A stretch of 64,000 nucleotides of DNA, taken from assembly GCF_004114915.1 (NCBI RefSeq), contig NZ_CP022219.1, positions 4,184,501-4,248,500 of the forward strand, read 5' to 3'. The notes beneath the pieces are model-generated. The model did no database searches. It was not told the origin of the DNA and saw only the letters and a program-made list of their open reading frames with translations. Both the position numbers and the translations under genes were made by a program. The number at the start of each line of letters is the position of its first letter. The first letter of the stretch is position 1. Source of the stretch: Bradyrhizobium guangxiense (GTDB taxonomy: Bacteria; Pseudomonadota; Alphaproteobacteria; Rhizobiales; Xanthobacteraceae). Below, piece by piece: positions 1 through 8,189 of this stretch.

Positions 1-258
1 GTCGGCCGGCGTCGGCCGTGCGACGAAGGCGCCGCGGTTCTTCTCGATGTTGACGATGCCCTCATGCGCGAGCTGCTGCAGCGCGGTGCGCACCAGCGTT
101 CGGCTCGCGCCGTAGATCTCGCCGATCTCGTCCTCGCCGAGCTTGGTGCCCGGCAGCAACCGATGCTCCAGGATCGCTGCGGTCACACCCTCCCGGATGC
201 GGCTGACGCGATCACTCGCATCTGGCGCGTCGGATTTGGGGCGGGACTTGGCAGCCAT
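1..258 (-). CDS. GntR-family transcriptional regulator, N-terminal part (runs off window)
   Basis: The complement reads 86 residues from an ATG at 258 to the window edge. It contains a GntR-type winged helix-turn-helix: a helix ending RIREGVTAAILEHRLLPG, then KLGEDEIGEIYGASRTLVR and a LQQLAHEGIV recognition segment and wing. The effector-binding C-terminal domain lies outside the window, so the subfamily (FadR/FCD or other) cannot be fixed, although the LLPGTKLGEDEIGEIYGASRT style is usual in FCD regulators. It diverges from the ABC importer operon starting at 525, so it is the obvious candidate local regulator of that operon. That link is inference from position. Confidence 0.85.
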   Translation of the reverse strand, partial: MAAKSRPKSDAPDASDRVSRIREGVTAAILEHRLLPGTKLGEDEIGEIYGASRTLVRTALQQLAHEGIVNIEKNRGAFVARPTPAD

Positions 259-471
259 TAGGTCGAGGCGTGGTTTGAGGACTCGATCGACGACGTTCGC
301 CACGAATGTTAGTCGACGAGCTGTATCCAATCACAGGCGAAACTTTATACAATCTTCGCCCGTTTTGTGTGCAGACGACTGAACATGGGAGGCGCGCAAC
401 GAAGGCGCCGGATTCGATCTAACGATCTGACTCCGCTGCACAGTTTCGGAGTTCGGCCGGCCAGGAGGCGG

Positions 472-487
472 TTGGCACGGAGCTTGC
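472..487 (+). promoter_or_regulatory. Sigma-54 (RpoN) promoter of the polyamine-type importer operon
   Basis: The sequence TTGGCAC, then GGAGC, then TTGC matches the -24/-12 consensus TGGCAC-N5-TTGC at every fixed position. The -12 element ends 37 bases before the ATG at 525, which leaves a short leader. Sigma-54 promoters need an enhancer-binding activator such as NtrC or NifA. I do not see a clear TGT-N10-ACA NifA site upstream, so the activator is unknown. Confidence 0.75.
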
Positions 488-524
488 GGAGAGAGCGGTA
501 GCACCGCCCCTCCTTGGACACGCC

Positions 525-1511
525 ATGGCCACTCCCGCTGCCCTCGAACTGGTCGCCGTCACCAAGCGCTATGACACGACGCTGGCAGTCGACGCCGTCA
601 ATCTGAAGATCCCGGCCGGCACCTATTGCTGCCTGCTCGGCCCCTCCGGCTGCGGCAAGACCTCGACCTTGCGGATGATCGCGGGCCACGAGGCGGTCAG
701 CGAAGGCGACATCATCCTCGGCGCGCAGAACGTCACCGACCTGCCGCCCGCCGAGCGCGGCACGGCGATGATGTTCCAGTCCTACGCGCTGTTCCCGCAC
801 CTCTCCGTGCTCGACAACGTCGCCTTCGCCCTGAAGATGCGCGGCATCGACAAGCCGACGCGCCACAAGCGCGCAGGCGAGTTGCTCGAACTGGTGGCGA
901 TGAGCCAATATGCGGCCCGCCTGCCCGCGCAGCTCTCCGGCGGCCAGCAGCAGCGCGTCGCGCTCGCCCGTGCGCTGATCACCGAGCCGCAGATCCTCTT
1001 GCTCGACGAGCCGTTGTCGGCGCTCGATCCGTTCCTGCGGGTCAAGATGCGCGGCGAACTGAAGCGGCTGCAGCGCGAGCTCGGCATCAGCTTCATCCAG
1101 GTCACTCACGGCCAGGAAGAGGCGATGGCGCTCGCCGACCACATCGTGGTGATGAACCACGGCAAGATCGAGCAGCAGGGCACGGCCCGCGACATCTTCC
1201 ACCATCCCCGCACCGAGTTCGTGGCCCGCTTCATCGGCGGCCACAACGTCCTCAGCGACGCCGGCAAACTCATCGCCGTACGCGCCGATCAGCTCGGCAT
1301 CGTGCCGTTCGCTGACGGCGCGTTCGGCGCGCCGGCGCTGCTGACCCAGACCGAGTACCAGGGCTCCTACATCGCCGTCTCGCTCACGCTCGACGACGGC
1401 ACTGCCCTGTTCTCCCACCTTCCCGAAGCCACGTTCGACGTCCACCCGTTCCGTCCGGGCGATCGCGTGCTGGCCACCTGGGATCCCGCCAAGGCGCAAC
1501 GCCTGCAATAG
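525..1511 (+). CDS. ABC importer ATPase, PotA-like (polyamine/opine-type substrate)
   Basis: This 328-residue protein is the ATP-hydrolysing subunit of a binding-protein-dependent importer. Visible motifs are Walker A GPSGCGKTS (about residues 39-47), the Q-loop near 85, signature LSGGQ (138-142), Walker B ILLLDE (157-162) and the switch His near 195. The last 80 residues resemble the TOBE domain of PotA/CysA-type ATPases. It opens a tight operon with a binding protein and two permeases, so it should power their transport. The substrate is not readable from the ATPase; the PotABCD order suggests polyamines or related amines. Transcription probably starts from the sigma-54 site at 472-487. Confidence 0.93.
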   Translation: MATPAALELVAVTKRYDTTLAVDAVNLKIPAGTYCCLLGPSGCGKTSTLRMIAGHEAVSEGDIILGAQNVTDLPPAERGTAMMFQSYALFPHLSVLDNVAFALKMRGIDKPTRHKRAGELLELVAMSQYAARLPAQLSGGQQQRVALARALITEPQILLLDEPLSALDPFLRVKMRGELKRLQRELGISFIQVTHGQEEAMALADHIVVMNHGKIEQQGTARDIFHHPRTEFVARFIGGHNVLSDAGKLIAVRADQLGIVPFADGAFGAPALLTQTEYQGSYIAVSLTLDDGTALFSHLPEATFDVHPFRPGDRVLATWDPAKAQRLQ

Positions 1512-1555
1512 CGTCCGTCACGACAGAGAATGCGCAACACAGAGGAGTGAGCGAA

Positions 1556-2845
1556 ATGACCGAGACGACCAGGACAAAAGGCGTCAGCCGCCGCACGCTA
1601 TTGAAGGGCACCGCGGGTCTCGCCGGCCTTGCCGCCGGCTCCGGCGCCATCACCGGCTTTCCCTATGTGAAGTCGGCCGATGCGAAGGTGCTGCGCTATC
1701 TCGGCACCGCCGTGAACGAGGGCGACGACATCTCCAAGCAGTGCCTGAAGGACACCGGCATCAAGATCGAATACATCACCGCGACCACCGACGACGTCAC
1801 CAAGCGCGTGATGACCCAGCCGAACTCCTTCGACGTGCTGGACACCGAATATTTCTCGCTGAAGAAGCTGGTGCCGTCGGGCAACATCCTTGCGCTCGAT
1901 GCCAAGAAGATCAAGGAATTCGACAACATCACGCCCGTCTTCACCAAGGGTGAGACGCCCGGCGGCAAGAAGATCGGCGGCCAGGGCACCGCGCCCTGGA
2001 AGGTGCTCTATCTCGAGGGCAAGGACTCCAAGAAGTTCGCGACGTCGGCGACCGAATTCGTCACGCTGATCCCGACCGTCTACAACGCCGACACGCTCGG
2101 CATCCGCCCCGACCTGATCAAGCGTCCGATCAGCACCTGGGCCGAGCTGCTCAATCCCGAATTCAAGGGCAAGGCCTCGATCCTCAACATCCCCTCGATC
2201 GGCATCATGGACGCCGCGATGGTCGTGGAAGCCACCGGCAAGTACAAATACGCCGACAAGGGCAACATGACCAAGGAAGAGATCGATCTCACCATGAAGG
2301 TGATGACGGAAGCCAAGAAGGCCGGCCAGTTCCGCGCCTTCTGGAAGGATTTCAACGAGAGCGTCAACCTGATGGCGTCGGGCGAGACCGTGATCCAGTC
2401 GATGTGGTCGCCGGCGGTGACCAAGGTGCGCTCGATGGGCATCCCCTGCACGTTCCAGCCGCTCAAGGAAGGCTATCGCTCGTGGGCCTCGGGCTTCTGC
2501 GTCTCCAAGGGCGTGTCGGGTGCCAAGCTCGAATGGGCCTATGAGTTCGTGAACTGGTTCCTGTCCGGCTATGCCGGCGCCTATCTGAACCGCCAGGGCT
2601 ATTACTCCGCCGTGCTCCCGACCGCGAAGGCGCACATGGAGCCTTACGAATGGGCGTACTGGATGGAAGGCAAGCCGGCCGAGAAGGACATCAAGGCGCC
2701 CGACGGCTCGCTGCTGGAGAAGGCCGGCGCGGTGCGTGACGGCGGCTCCTACGAGGACCGCATGGGCGGCGTCGCGTGCTGGAACGCGGTGATGGACGAG
2801 AACGACTACATGGTCCGCAAATGGAATGAGTTCATCGCGGCGTAA
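1556..2845 (+). CDS. Periplasmic substrate-binding protein, PotD-like, Tat-exported
   Basis: The 429-residue protein is the extracytoplasmic receptor of the importer. The N-terminus carries a twin-arginine motif SRRTLLKG followed by a hydrophobic Gly/Ala segment, so export should be by Tat, possibly already folded. The body resembles the PotD/spermidine-putrescine binding family (SBP type 8). I prefer ATG 1556 because AGAGGAG lies at 1541-1547, eight bases upstream; a GTG at 1547 overlaps that site and would add three residues. Its stop codon overlaps the next ATG (TAATG at 2843-2847), which implies translational coupling to the permease. Ligand identity is not determined. Confidence 0.92.
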   Translation: MTETTRTKGVSRRTLLKGTAGLAGLAAGSGAITGFPYVKSADAKVLRYLGTAVNEGDDISKQCLKDTGIKIEYITATTDDVTKRVMTQPNSFDVLDTEYFSLKKLVPSGNILALDAKKIKEFDNITPVFTKGETPGGKKIGGQGTAPWKVLYLEGKDSKKFATSATEFVTLIPTVYNADTLGIRPDLIKRPISTWAELLNPEFKGKASILNIPSIGIMDAAMVVEATGKYKYADKGNMTKEEIDLTMKVMTEAKKAGQFRAFWKDFNESVNLMASGETVIQSMWSPAVTKVRSMGIPCTFQPLKEGYRSWASGFCVSKGVSGAKLEWAYEFVNWFLSGYAGAYLNRQGYYSAVLPTAKAHMEPYEWAYWMEGKPAEKDIKAPDGSLLEKAGAVRDGGSYEDRMGGVACWNAVMDENDYMVRKWNEFIAA

Positions 2846-3804
2846 TGGACATGTCGGAAGAAGTCCTGCAACAGGCATCCCCGGGCCTGATCCCGGGGTC
2901 GGGCACGGCGCGCGCGGCAAAGCCGACGCGCCTGTCGCCGTCCTTCATCTCCTGGCTCCAGGCCGGGCCGATGATGCTGGTGTTTCTCGCCTTCTTCCTC
3001 ATTCCGCTCGTCTTCGTCGTCATCGTCTCGTTCTGGGACTACAACGAATATCAGCTGCTGCCGGCTCTCTCCGGCCGCGGCTACACCGACACGTTCGAAG
3101 GCTGCATCGCGCAGCTCCCCGATCTCTGCACCATCGCCAAGACCTACCTGAAGACGCTGAAGCTGTGCTTCCTGGTCTGGGCGATCACCCTCTTCATCGG
3201 CTTCTGGGTCGCCTATTTCCTTGCCTTCCACGTCAAGTCCAAGACCTGGCAGATGGGATTGTCGCTGCTCTGCACGATTCCGTTCTGGACCTCCAACGTG
3301 ATCCGCATGATCGCCTGGATTCCGCTGCTCGGCCGCAACGGGCTGGTGAACTCCGGCCTCACCAAAGCGGGGCTGATCAATCACCCGATCGAGTGGCTGC
3401 TGTTCTCCGAATTCTCGGTGGTGCTGGCGCTGGTGCACCTCTTCACCTTCTTCATGGTGGTGCCGATCTTCAATTCGATGGTGCGCATCGACAAATCGCT
3501 GATCGAGGCCGCCTATGACGCCGGCGCCACCGGCTTCCAGACGCTGGTCAACGTTATCATACCGCTCGCCAAGCCGGGCATCGTGATCGGCTCGATCTTC
3601 GTCATCACTATCGTGATGGGCGACTTCATCACCATCGGCGTGATGGGCGGCCAGCAGATCGCCGCCGCCGGCAAGATCATCGAGACGCGCGTGAACGCGC
3701 TGCAATTCCCGGCCGCGGCAGCGAACGCGGTGATCCTGCTCGCCATCACCTTCCTGATCATCACCATGATGTCGCGCATCGTCGACATCAAGAAGGAGCT
3801 CTAG
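2845..3804 (+). CDS. ABC importer permease, PotB-like
   Basis: This 319-residue polytopic inner-membrane protein has a long N-terminal tail followed by a first membrane helix (MMLVFLAFFLIPLVFVVIVS) and further hydrophobic segments. The EAA loop that contacts the ATPase is visible as IEAAYDAGATGFQTLVNVIIPLAKPGI, so it belongs to the type I importer permeases (BPD_transp_1). The start overlaps the binding-protein stop by one base. Together with the next gene it should form the heterodimeric channel. Assignment to the PotB position rests on gene order and the N-terminal architecture. Confidence 0.92.
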   Translation: MDMSEEVLQQASPGLIPGSGTARAAKPTRLSPSFISWLQAGPMMLVFLAFFLIPLVFVVIVSFWDYNEYQLLPALSGRGYTDTFEGCIAQLPDLCTIAKTYLKTLKLCFLVWAITLFIGFWVAYFLAFHVKSKTWQMGLSLLCTIPFWTSNVIRMIAWIPLLGRNGLVNSGLTKAGLINHPIEWLLFSEFSVVLALVHLFTFFMVVPIFNSMVRIDKSLIEAAYDAGATGFQTLVNVIIPLAKPGIVIGSIFVITIVMGDFITIGVMGGQQIAAAGKIIETRVNALQFPAAAANAVILLAITFLIITMMSRIVDIKKEL

Positions 3805-3807
3805 AGC

Positions 3808-4686
3808 ATGAAGGAAGGACGGCCGCGCTCTTTCTACGTGCTCGCGATCTTCTTCGCGGCCTACGTGCTGTTTCTCTACGGGCCAATGATCGCGATCTAC
3901 GTGCTGTCGTTCCAGGGGCCGCAGGGCGGCCTCACCTTCCCTATGAACGGCGTGTCGACCTTCTGGATCGCGAAGCTGTTCCAGGGCACCGGCATCGTCG
4001 ATCTCGGCGCGGCCTTCCGCCGCTCGCTGCTGCTCGGCGTCATCGTGATGATCGTCACCGTCGTGCTGTCGGTCGCTGCCGGCATGGCCTTCCGCAGAAA
4101 ATTCAAGGCGCAGAGCATCCTGTTCTACTCGGCGATCGCCAGCCTGATCGTGCCCTCGATCATTACCTCACTCGGCATCTCGCTCGAGTTCCGCATCATC
4201 GACGACCTGATCAAGGCGCATTGGAACGAGAATTTCGAGACGTCGATGGGCCTGCTCACCTCGGGCTTGGGGGCGCATCTGACCTGGACGCTGCCGTTCG
4301 GCCTGCTCATCATGTTCGCGATCTTCAATCGCTTCGACCCGCGCCTGGAGGAAGCCGCGCGCGATCTCGGCGCCACACCGTGGCAGACGTTCCGCCATGT
4401 CGTGCTGCCGATCATCCTGCCCTCCGTGATCGGGATCGGCCTGTTCGGCTTTACGCTGTCCTGGGACGAGCTTGCCCGTTCCAGCCAGGCGATCGGGGCG
4501 GTGAACACGTTGCCGCTCGATCTGCAGGGCCTGACCACGACAGTGACGAACCCCGACATCTATGCGCTCGGCACCGTGATCTCTGCGGTCTCGTTCACGG
4601 TGATCACCCTTGCGCTCGGCACCATCCACATGCTCAACAAGCGGCAGGCGGCCAAGGGCTCGGACGCCGGCCAAGGACTCGTCTAA
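3808..4686 (+). CDS. ABC importer permease, PotC-like
   Basis: The 292-residue protein is the second permease of the importer. It has several membrane helices beginning with FYVLAIFFAAYVLFLYGP and an EAA loop LEEAARDLGATPWQTFRHVVLPIILP that docks on the ATPase. It starts three bases after the PotB-like stop, so the two are co-translated. The C-terminus is short and polar after the last helix, as usual for PotC/YdcV-type proteins. Nothing in the sequence identifies the transported compound; the downstream racemase gene hints at an amide, hydantoin or amino-acid derivative. Confidence 0.92.
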   Translation: MKEGRPRSFYVLAIFFAAYVLFLYGPMIAIYVLSFQGPQGGLTFPMNGVSTFWIAKLFQGTGIVDLGAAFRRSLLLGVIVMIVTVVLSVAAGMAFRRKFKAQSILFYSAIASLIVPSIITSLGISLEFRIIDDLIKAHWNENFETSMGLLTSGLGAHLTWTLPFGLLIMFAIFNRFDPRLEEAARDLGATPWQTFRHVVLPIILPSVIGIGLFGFTLSWDELARSSQAIGAVNTLPLDLQGLTTTVTNPDIYALGTVISAVSFTVITLALGTIHMLNKRQAAKGSDAGQGLV

Positions 4687-4723
4687 TAACGTGCTTGTCT
4701 GAGAAAGGACTTTGTCTGGACCG

Positions 4724-5461
4724 ATGCGGCTGCACGTCGTCAATCCCAACACCACCGCATCCATGACGGCGAAGATCGCCGCCGCGGCGCGCGCGGTCGC
4801 CCTGCCCGGCACGGTGATCGATGCGCGGCAGCCGACGATGGGCCCGGTCTCGATCGAGGGATTTTACGACGAAGCCTTCGCCGTGCCCGGCATGCTCGGC
4901 TGCATCCGCGAGGCCGATCGCGACGGTGCGGAGGCTCACATCATCGCCTGCTTCGACGACACCGGCTTGGATGCCGCCCGCGCCGTGGCGAAAGTGCCGG
5001 TGATCGGCATTGGCGAAGCCGGCTTCCACATGGCGAGCCTGATCGCGGCGCGCTTTGCCGTGGTGACGACACTCGGTGTCTCGATCGTCCCGATCGAGCA
5101 TAATCTGAAGAAATACGGCCTCGCCGATCGCTGCGCCCGCGTCCGAGCTGCCGAGGTGCCGGTTCTGGCGCTGGAAGAGCGCAACACGGATGCGCTTGCG
5201 AAGATCGCCGCGGAGATCACCGCCGCCATCCGCGACGATCGCACGGAGGCGATCGTGCTCGGATGCGCCGGCATGGCCGATCTCGCAAGCGAGCTTGCCG
5301 CCGCGCACGGCCTGCCCGTGATCGACGGCGTCGCGGCCGCGGTGACGCTGGCGGAATCACTGGTGCGGCTGGGGCTGAAGACATCGCGGCTCGGGCCCTA
5401 CGCGGCGCCGCGGTCGAAGACCTATTCCGGACCGTTCTCGCCGTTTCAGCCGGACACCTGA
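4724..5461 (+). CDS. Asp/Glu/hydantoin racemase family protein
   Basis: This 245-residue protein has the two-cysteine racemase pattern: Cys76 in the stretch ACFDDTGLD and Cys181 in LGCAGM, plus the family N-terminus RLHVVNPNTT. Such enzymes interconvert enantiomers of hydantoins or acidic amino acids by two-base catalysis. ATG 4724 is preferred because AAAGGA at 4704-4709 is well spaced from it, whereas a TTG at 4712 sits almost on the Shine-Dalgarno. It follows the permease by 37 bases and probably belongs to the operon, so it likely acts on the imported compound. The true substrate is unknown; related decarboxylases share the fold. Confidence 0.82.
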   Translation: MRLHVVNPNTTASMTAKIAAAARAVALPGTVIDARQPTMGPVSIEGFYDEAFAVPGMLGCIREADRDGAEAHIIACFDDTGLDAARAVAKVPVIGIGEAGFHMASLIAARFAVVTTLGVSIVPIEHNLKKYGLADRCARVRAAEVPVLALEERNTDALAKIAAEITAAIRDDRTEAIVLGCAGMADLASELAAAHGLPVIDGVAAAVTLAESLVRLGLKTSRLGPYAAPRSKTYSGPFSPFQPDT

Positions 5462-6418
5462 TCACCTCGCTTTCGGGCGGCGTTCCCTCAACGCCGAGCG
5501 CTGGCGCCCGATGCATCCCAGGGCCACGCAGAGGATGCGGGATGCGGCGAGGACGCCAAGACCCCGGACGTCGGCATCGGGCACCAATTCCACGAGGTCA
5601 AAACCCACGATCCGCGCGCGGGCGGCAATGCCGTGCAGCAGCTCGACGATGTCGAGATAGAAGAGGCCGCCGGGCTGGGGAACGAGCACCCCCGGGATCA
5701 CGGCGGGGTCGAGCCCGTCGCAGTCGAGCGTGATGATGCAACGACTGTCCGGCGCGATCTGCGCCAGGATGGGCTCCACGCCGTGTCGCCGTACCGACGC
5801 AGCGCTGAACAAGCTCACGCCCCAGGCGCGCGCATCGGCGAGGTCGTCGCCGCGCGAGCCGCCAACGCCGCGCTGGCCGACCTGGATGATCCGCTCCACC
5901 CACGGCATCTCGCTGGCGCGGCGCATCGTGCTCGAGAAGGTGTGCTTGAGACCGCCACGCTCGTCGCGCCAGTCGAGATGCGCATCGATCTGCACGATGG
6001 TGAGCGGACCACACGATTCAAAGCCGGCGAAAAAGGGAATCGGAACGGAATCGTCGCCGCCGAGGAGCACGGGCACGGCGCCCGCCTTCACGATCGACGC
6101 CGTCGTCGCGGAGATCAATGCGCGGTTCTCCAGCGGCGTCGCCGGGCTCGTTGCGAGATCACCAAGGTCGACCACCCGCAGTCCGGGCGCGAGCAGAGGT
6201 CCATCCTGGTCGAAGTCCCACCGCAGCAAGTCTGACGCGATCGACTGCGTGCTGTCACGCAGGGCGGACGGAGCCCGAGCCGCATGGCTCGCCCGACCGG
6301 GCAAGTGGGGGGTCGCCTCCGCTGCACCGAAGATCGCAATGCTGACGCCGGACAACGCCTGCTGTCCGGCATCAGGAACACCAAGGAAGGTGCGGCCTTG
6401 CGGCGTGTCCATCGACAT
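5462..6418 (-). CDS. Arginase/agmatinase (ureohydrolase) family protein with an altered metal ligand
   Basis: This 318-residue protein shows the ureohydrolase core: IDAHLDW (Asp145, His147, Asp149) and TLDCDGLDP (Asp232, Asp234), four to five of the binuclear manganese ligands. The first motif, normally GGDHS with a metal-binding His, reads GGDDS (residues 120-124), so that His is replaced by Asp. Agmatinase, guanidinobutyrase and formiminoglutamase are all possible; the sequence does not choose. It abuts the racemase stop tail to tail (5461/5462), so the two genes converge rather than form one operon. A role in breaking down the imported amine or guanidino compound is inference. Confidence 0.85.
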   Translation of the reverse strand: MSMDTPQGRTFLGVPDAGQQALSGVSIAIFGAAEATPHLPGRASHAARAPSALRDSTQSIASDLLRWDFDQDGPLLAPGLRVVDLGDLATSPATPLENRALISATTASIVKAGAVPVLLGGDDSVPIPFFAGFESCGPLTIVQIDAHLDWRDERGGLKHTFSSTMRRASEMPWVERIIQVGQRGVGGSRGDDLADARAWGVSLFSAASVRRHGVEPILAQIAPDSRCIITLDCDGLDPAVIPGVLVPQPGGLFYLDIVELLHGIAARARIVGFDLVELVPDADVRGLGVLAASRILCVALGCIGRQRSALRERRPKAR

Positions 6419-6508
6419 GAATCCGTCCCCCGGTCACGCACACATGCCGCGGCGAGTGCAGCGGCATGTGGCTCGCGACCGGAACAGCCTGGGCGATGCA
6501 GTTTGCCC

Positions 6509-7780
6509 CTACTCCGTCTGCTCCACCGCGGCCGGCATCTTCGCGACCGACATTAGGGACCGCGCGACCTGGTTGAGCAGCTGATCCGCGTTCTCCTCCT
6601 CCGCCAGCGACTTCGACAGCAAAGCGACGATGGCGCTGTGGCGAAGCTGCTGCGCGAGGTTGCGCGCGGTGGTGTAGCCGGCGATCTCGTAATGCTCGAC
6701 GCGCTGCGCTGCGCCGATCAAGGCGAGATCGGCGGCTGCGTCCTCCTTGTCCTCACCCTCACCAATGATCTCCTGTCCTTCCTCGACGAGACCCATCATT
6801 CCTCTGCAGGGCTTGGCCCGTGCGGTCTTGCCGAGCAGCTCGAAGCATTCGTTGATGCGCTCGATCTGAGCCTCGGTCTCGGCAAGATGCAGCTCAAACA
6901 GCTCACGCAACTGATCGAACCGCGCCGCTTCCGCCATTTTCGGCAGCGCCTTGGTCAATTGTTTCTCGGCGTGGAGGATATCGCGAAGCTCGTCGAGCAG
7001 GAGATCGCCGAGCCCGGCTTCGTCCACCGGCGGCGAGCTCTCGGTCACGATGGCGATTGCCGGCCCGGGCTCGCCGGCCTGGATCGCCGGCGACTCCGTG
7101 AAGACCCAGTCGCCGCCCTCATTCCACGGGCCGCGGGTGTCGATCTCGCCGTGATCGCCGGCCCCCGTCGAGTCATTGAAGAACTGGTTGACGAGACCCG
7201 GCGTCGGCGCGATGCGGCCGATGCTGAAAGCGGGCTTGCTCATGCTCTCGAGCGCCAGGGCAAACGCCTTCATATGGGTGATTTCGCGGGTCATCAGGAA
7301 TTGCAGAGCATCCTTGCTGCCGGCGTCGTCGCAGAAATTGATCAGCCGCTCGTAGACGATCTTGGCACGCGCTTCCGCCGCGATGTTGCTGCGCAGATCG
7401 ACATCCAGCTCGCCGGTGATCTTCAGATAATCGGCGGTCCAGGCGTTGCCTTGCGAATTGAACAGATTGACGCCACCGCCTCCGGCGATCGCGATCAGCG
7501 GATCAGCCTCGGCCGCCTGCCGGTCGAATTTCGACGGCTTCAGATGCATGCGCGCCAATGTGCCGACGACTTCGAGATGACTCAGCTCTTCCGTGCCGAT
7601 GTCCATCAGCAGATCCTTGCGATCCGGATCTTCGCAATTGAGACCCTGAATTGAGTATTGCATGGCGGCGGCCAGCTCGCCGTTGGCACCTCCGAACTGT
7701 TCAAGCAGCATGTTCCCGAAACGGGGGTCCGGCTCGTCGACGCGAACGGTGAACATCAGTTTCTTGACGTGGTGATACAT
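6509..7780 (-). CDS. Manganese catalase fused to a DUF892/YciE ferritin-like domain
   Basis: The 423-residue protein has two parts. Residues 1 to about 235 match non-haem manganese catalase, with di-manganese ligand candidates Glu35 (GANGELAAAM), Glu65 and His68 (GTEELSHLE), Glu136 (AAEARAK) and His169 (REITHM). Residues about 255-415 match the DUF892/YciE four-helix family, beginning LLLDELRDILHAEKQL. Free-standing Mn catalases are about 280-300 residues, so this is a fusion. Start at ATG 7780 gives the family N-terminus MYHHVKKLMF and has GAGGT upstream; an ATG at 7813 would add 11 unconserved residues. It detoxifies hydrogen peroxide and is probably in the general stress regulon (see promoter at 7820-7844). 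Confidence 0.9.
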   Translation of the reverse strand: MYHHVKKLMFTVRVDEPDPRFGNMLLEQFGGANGELAAAMQYSIQGLNCEDPDRKDLLMDIGTEELSHLEVVGTLARMHLKPSKFDRQAAEADPLIAIAGGGGVNLFNSQGNAWTADYLKITGELDVDLRSNIAAEARAKIVYERLINFCDDAGSKDALQFLMTREITHMKAFALALESMSKPAFSIGRIAPTPGLVNQFFNDSTGAGDHGEIDTRGPWNEGGDWVFTESPAIQAGEPGPAIAIVTESSPPVDEAGLGDLLLDELRDILHAEKQLTKALPKMAEAARFDQLRELFELHLAETEAQIERINECFELLGKTARAKPCRGMMGLVEEGQEIIGEGEDKEDAAADLALIGAAQRVEHYEIAGYTTARNLAQQLRHSAIVALLSKSLAEEENADQLLNQVARSLMSVAKMPAAVEQTE

Positions 7781-7819
7781 AGGGGAAAGACCTCGGGCTT
7801 GGGAAAAGACCACCTCCCG

Positions 7820-7844
7820 AACGGACGCGCGTTACGGTTGTTCC
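7820..7844 (-). promoter_or_regulatory. EcfG-type general stress promoter of the Mn catalase gene
   Basis: On the complement, GGAAC (7844-7840), a 16-base spacer and CGTT (7823-7820) reproduce the alphaproteobacterial EcfG consensus exactly. The -10 element ends about 40 bases before the ATG at 7780. This fits peroxide and stationary-phase stress control through PhyR-NepR-EcfG, which is an inference from the motif. Confidence 0.72.
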
Positions 7845-8189
7845 TATCGCGATGGAAGAAGCCGCACCCGCATCGACGCGGATGCCGACCTGCCCTGCCA
7901 TGCACGTGCATCAGGCTGATCAGACGACGGACGCTTCGGCAGGCATGCGCGAAGGCGGGTCCGTTGTCCGGAAGGACTTCGCCGGGAGGTTGCTGCCGTA
8001 TTCTTGCGGGACTCGCCTTTCGATGAGGACGCCTATCCAGCCGAAAGGACTGGATCGGTTGCCTTTTTCGGCGCTCAGCCTCTTTTTGGTCCCATTCCTT
8101 GCCGAAACGTAGCGCTTTCGGGACGCCCCGGCCGCCTCTGGCTGCCAGTCTTCGCCACTCACCAAGTTTCAATTTGGGTTTTGTGACCG
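7845..8189. other. Intergenic region without a recognisable gene
   Basis: About 345 bases separate the catalase promoter from the coiled-coil membrane protein gene. Short frames exist on both strands, but none has a ribosome-binding site together with a plausible protein. I see no terminator or repeat apart from the EcfG promoter at its left edge. Confidence 0.5.

Noticed and set aside
4712..4723. TTG at 4712 as start of the racemase gene
   Set aside because: The Shine-Dalgarno AAAGGA at 4704-4709 is only two bases away, while ATG 4724 is well spaced and gives the family start.
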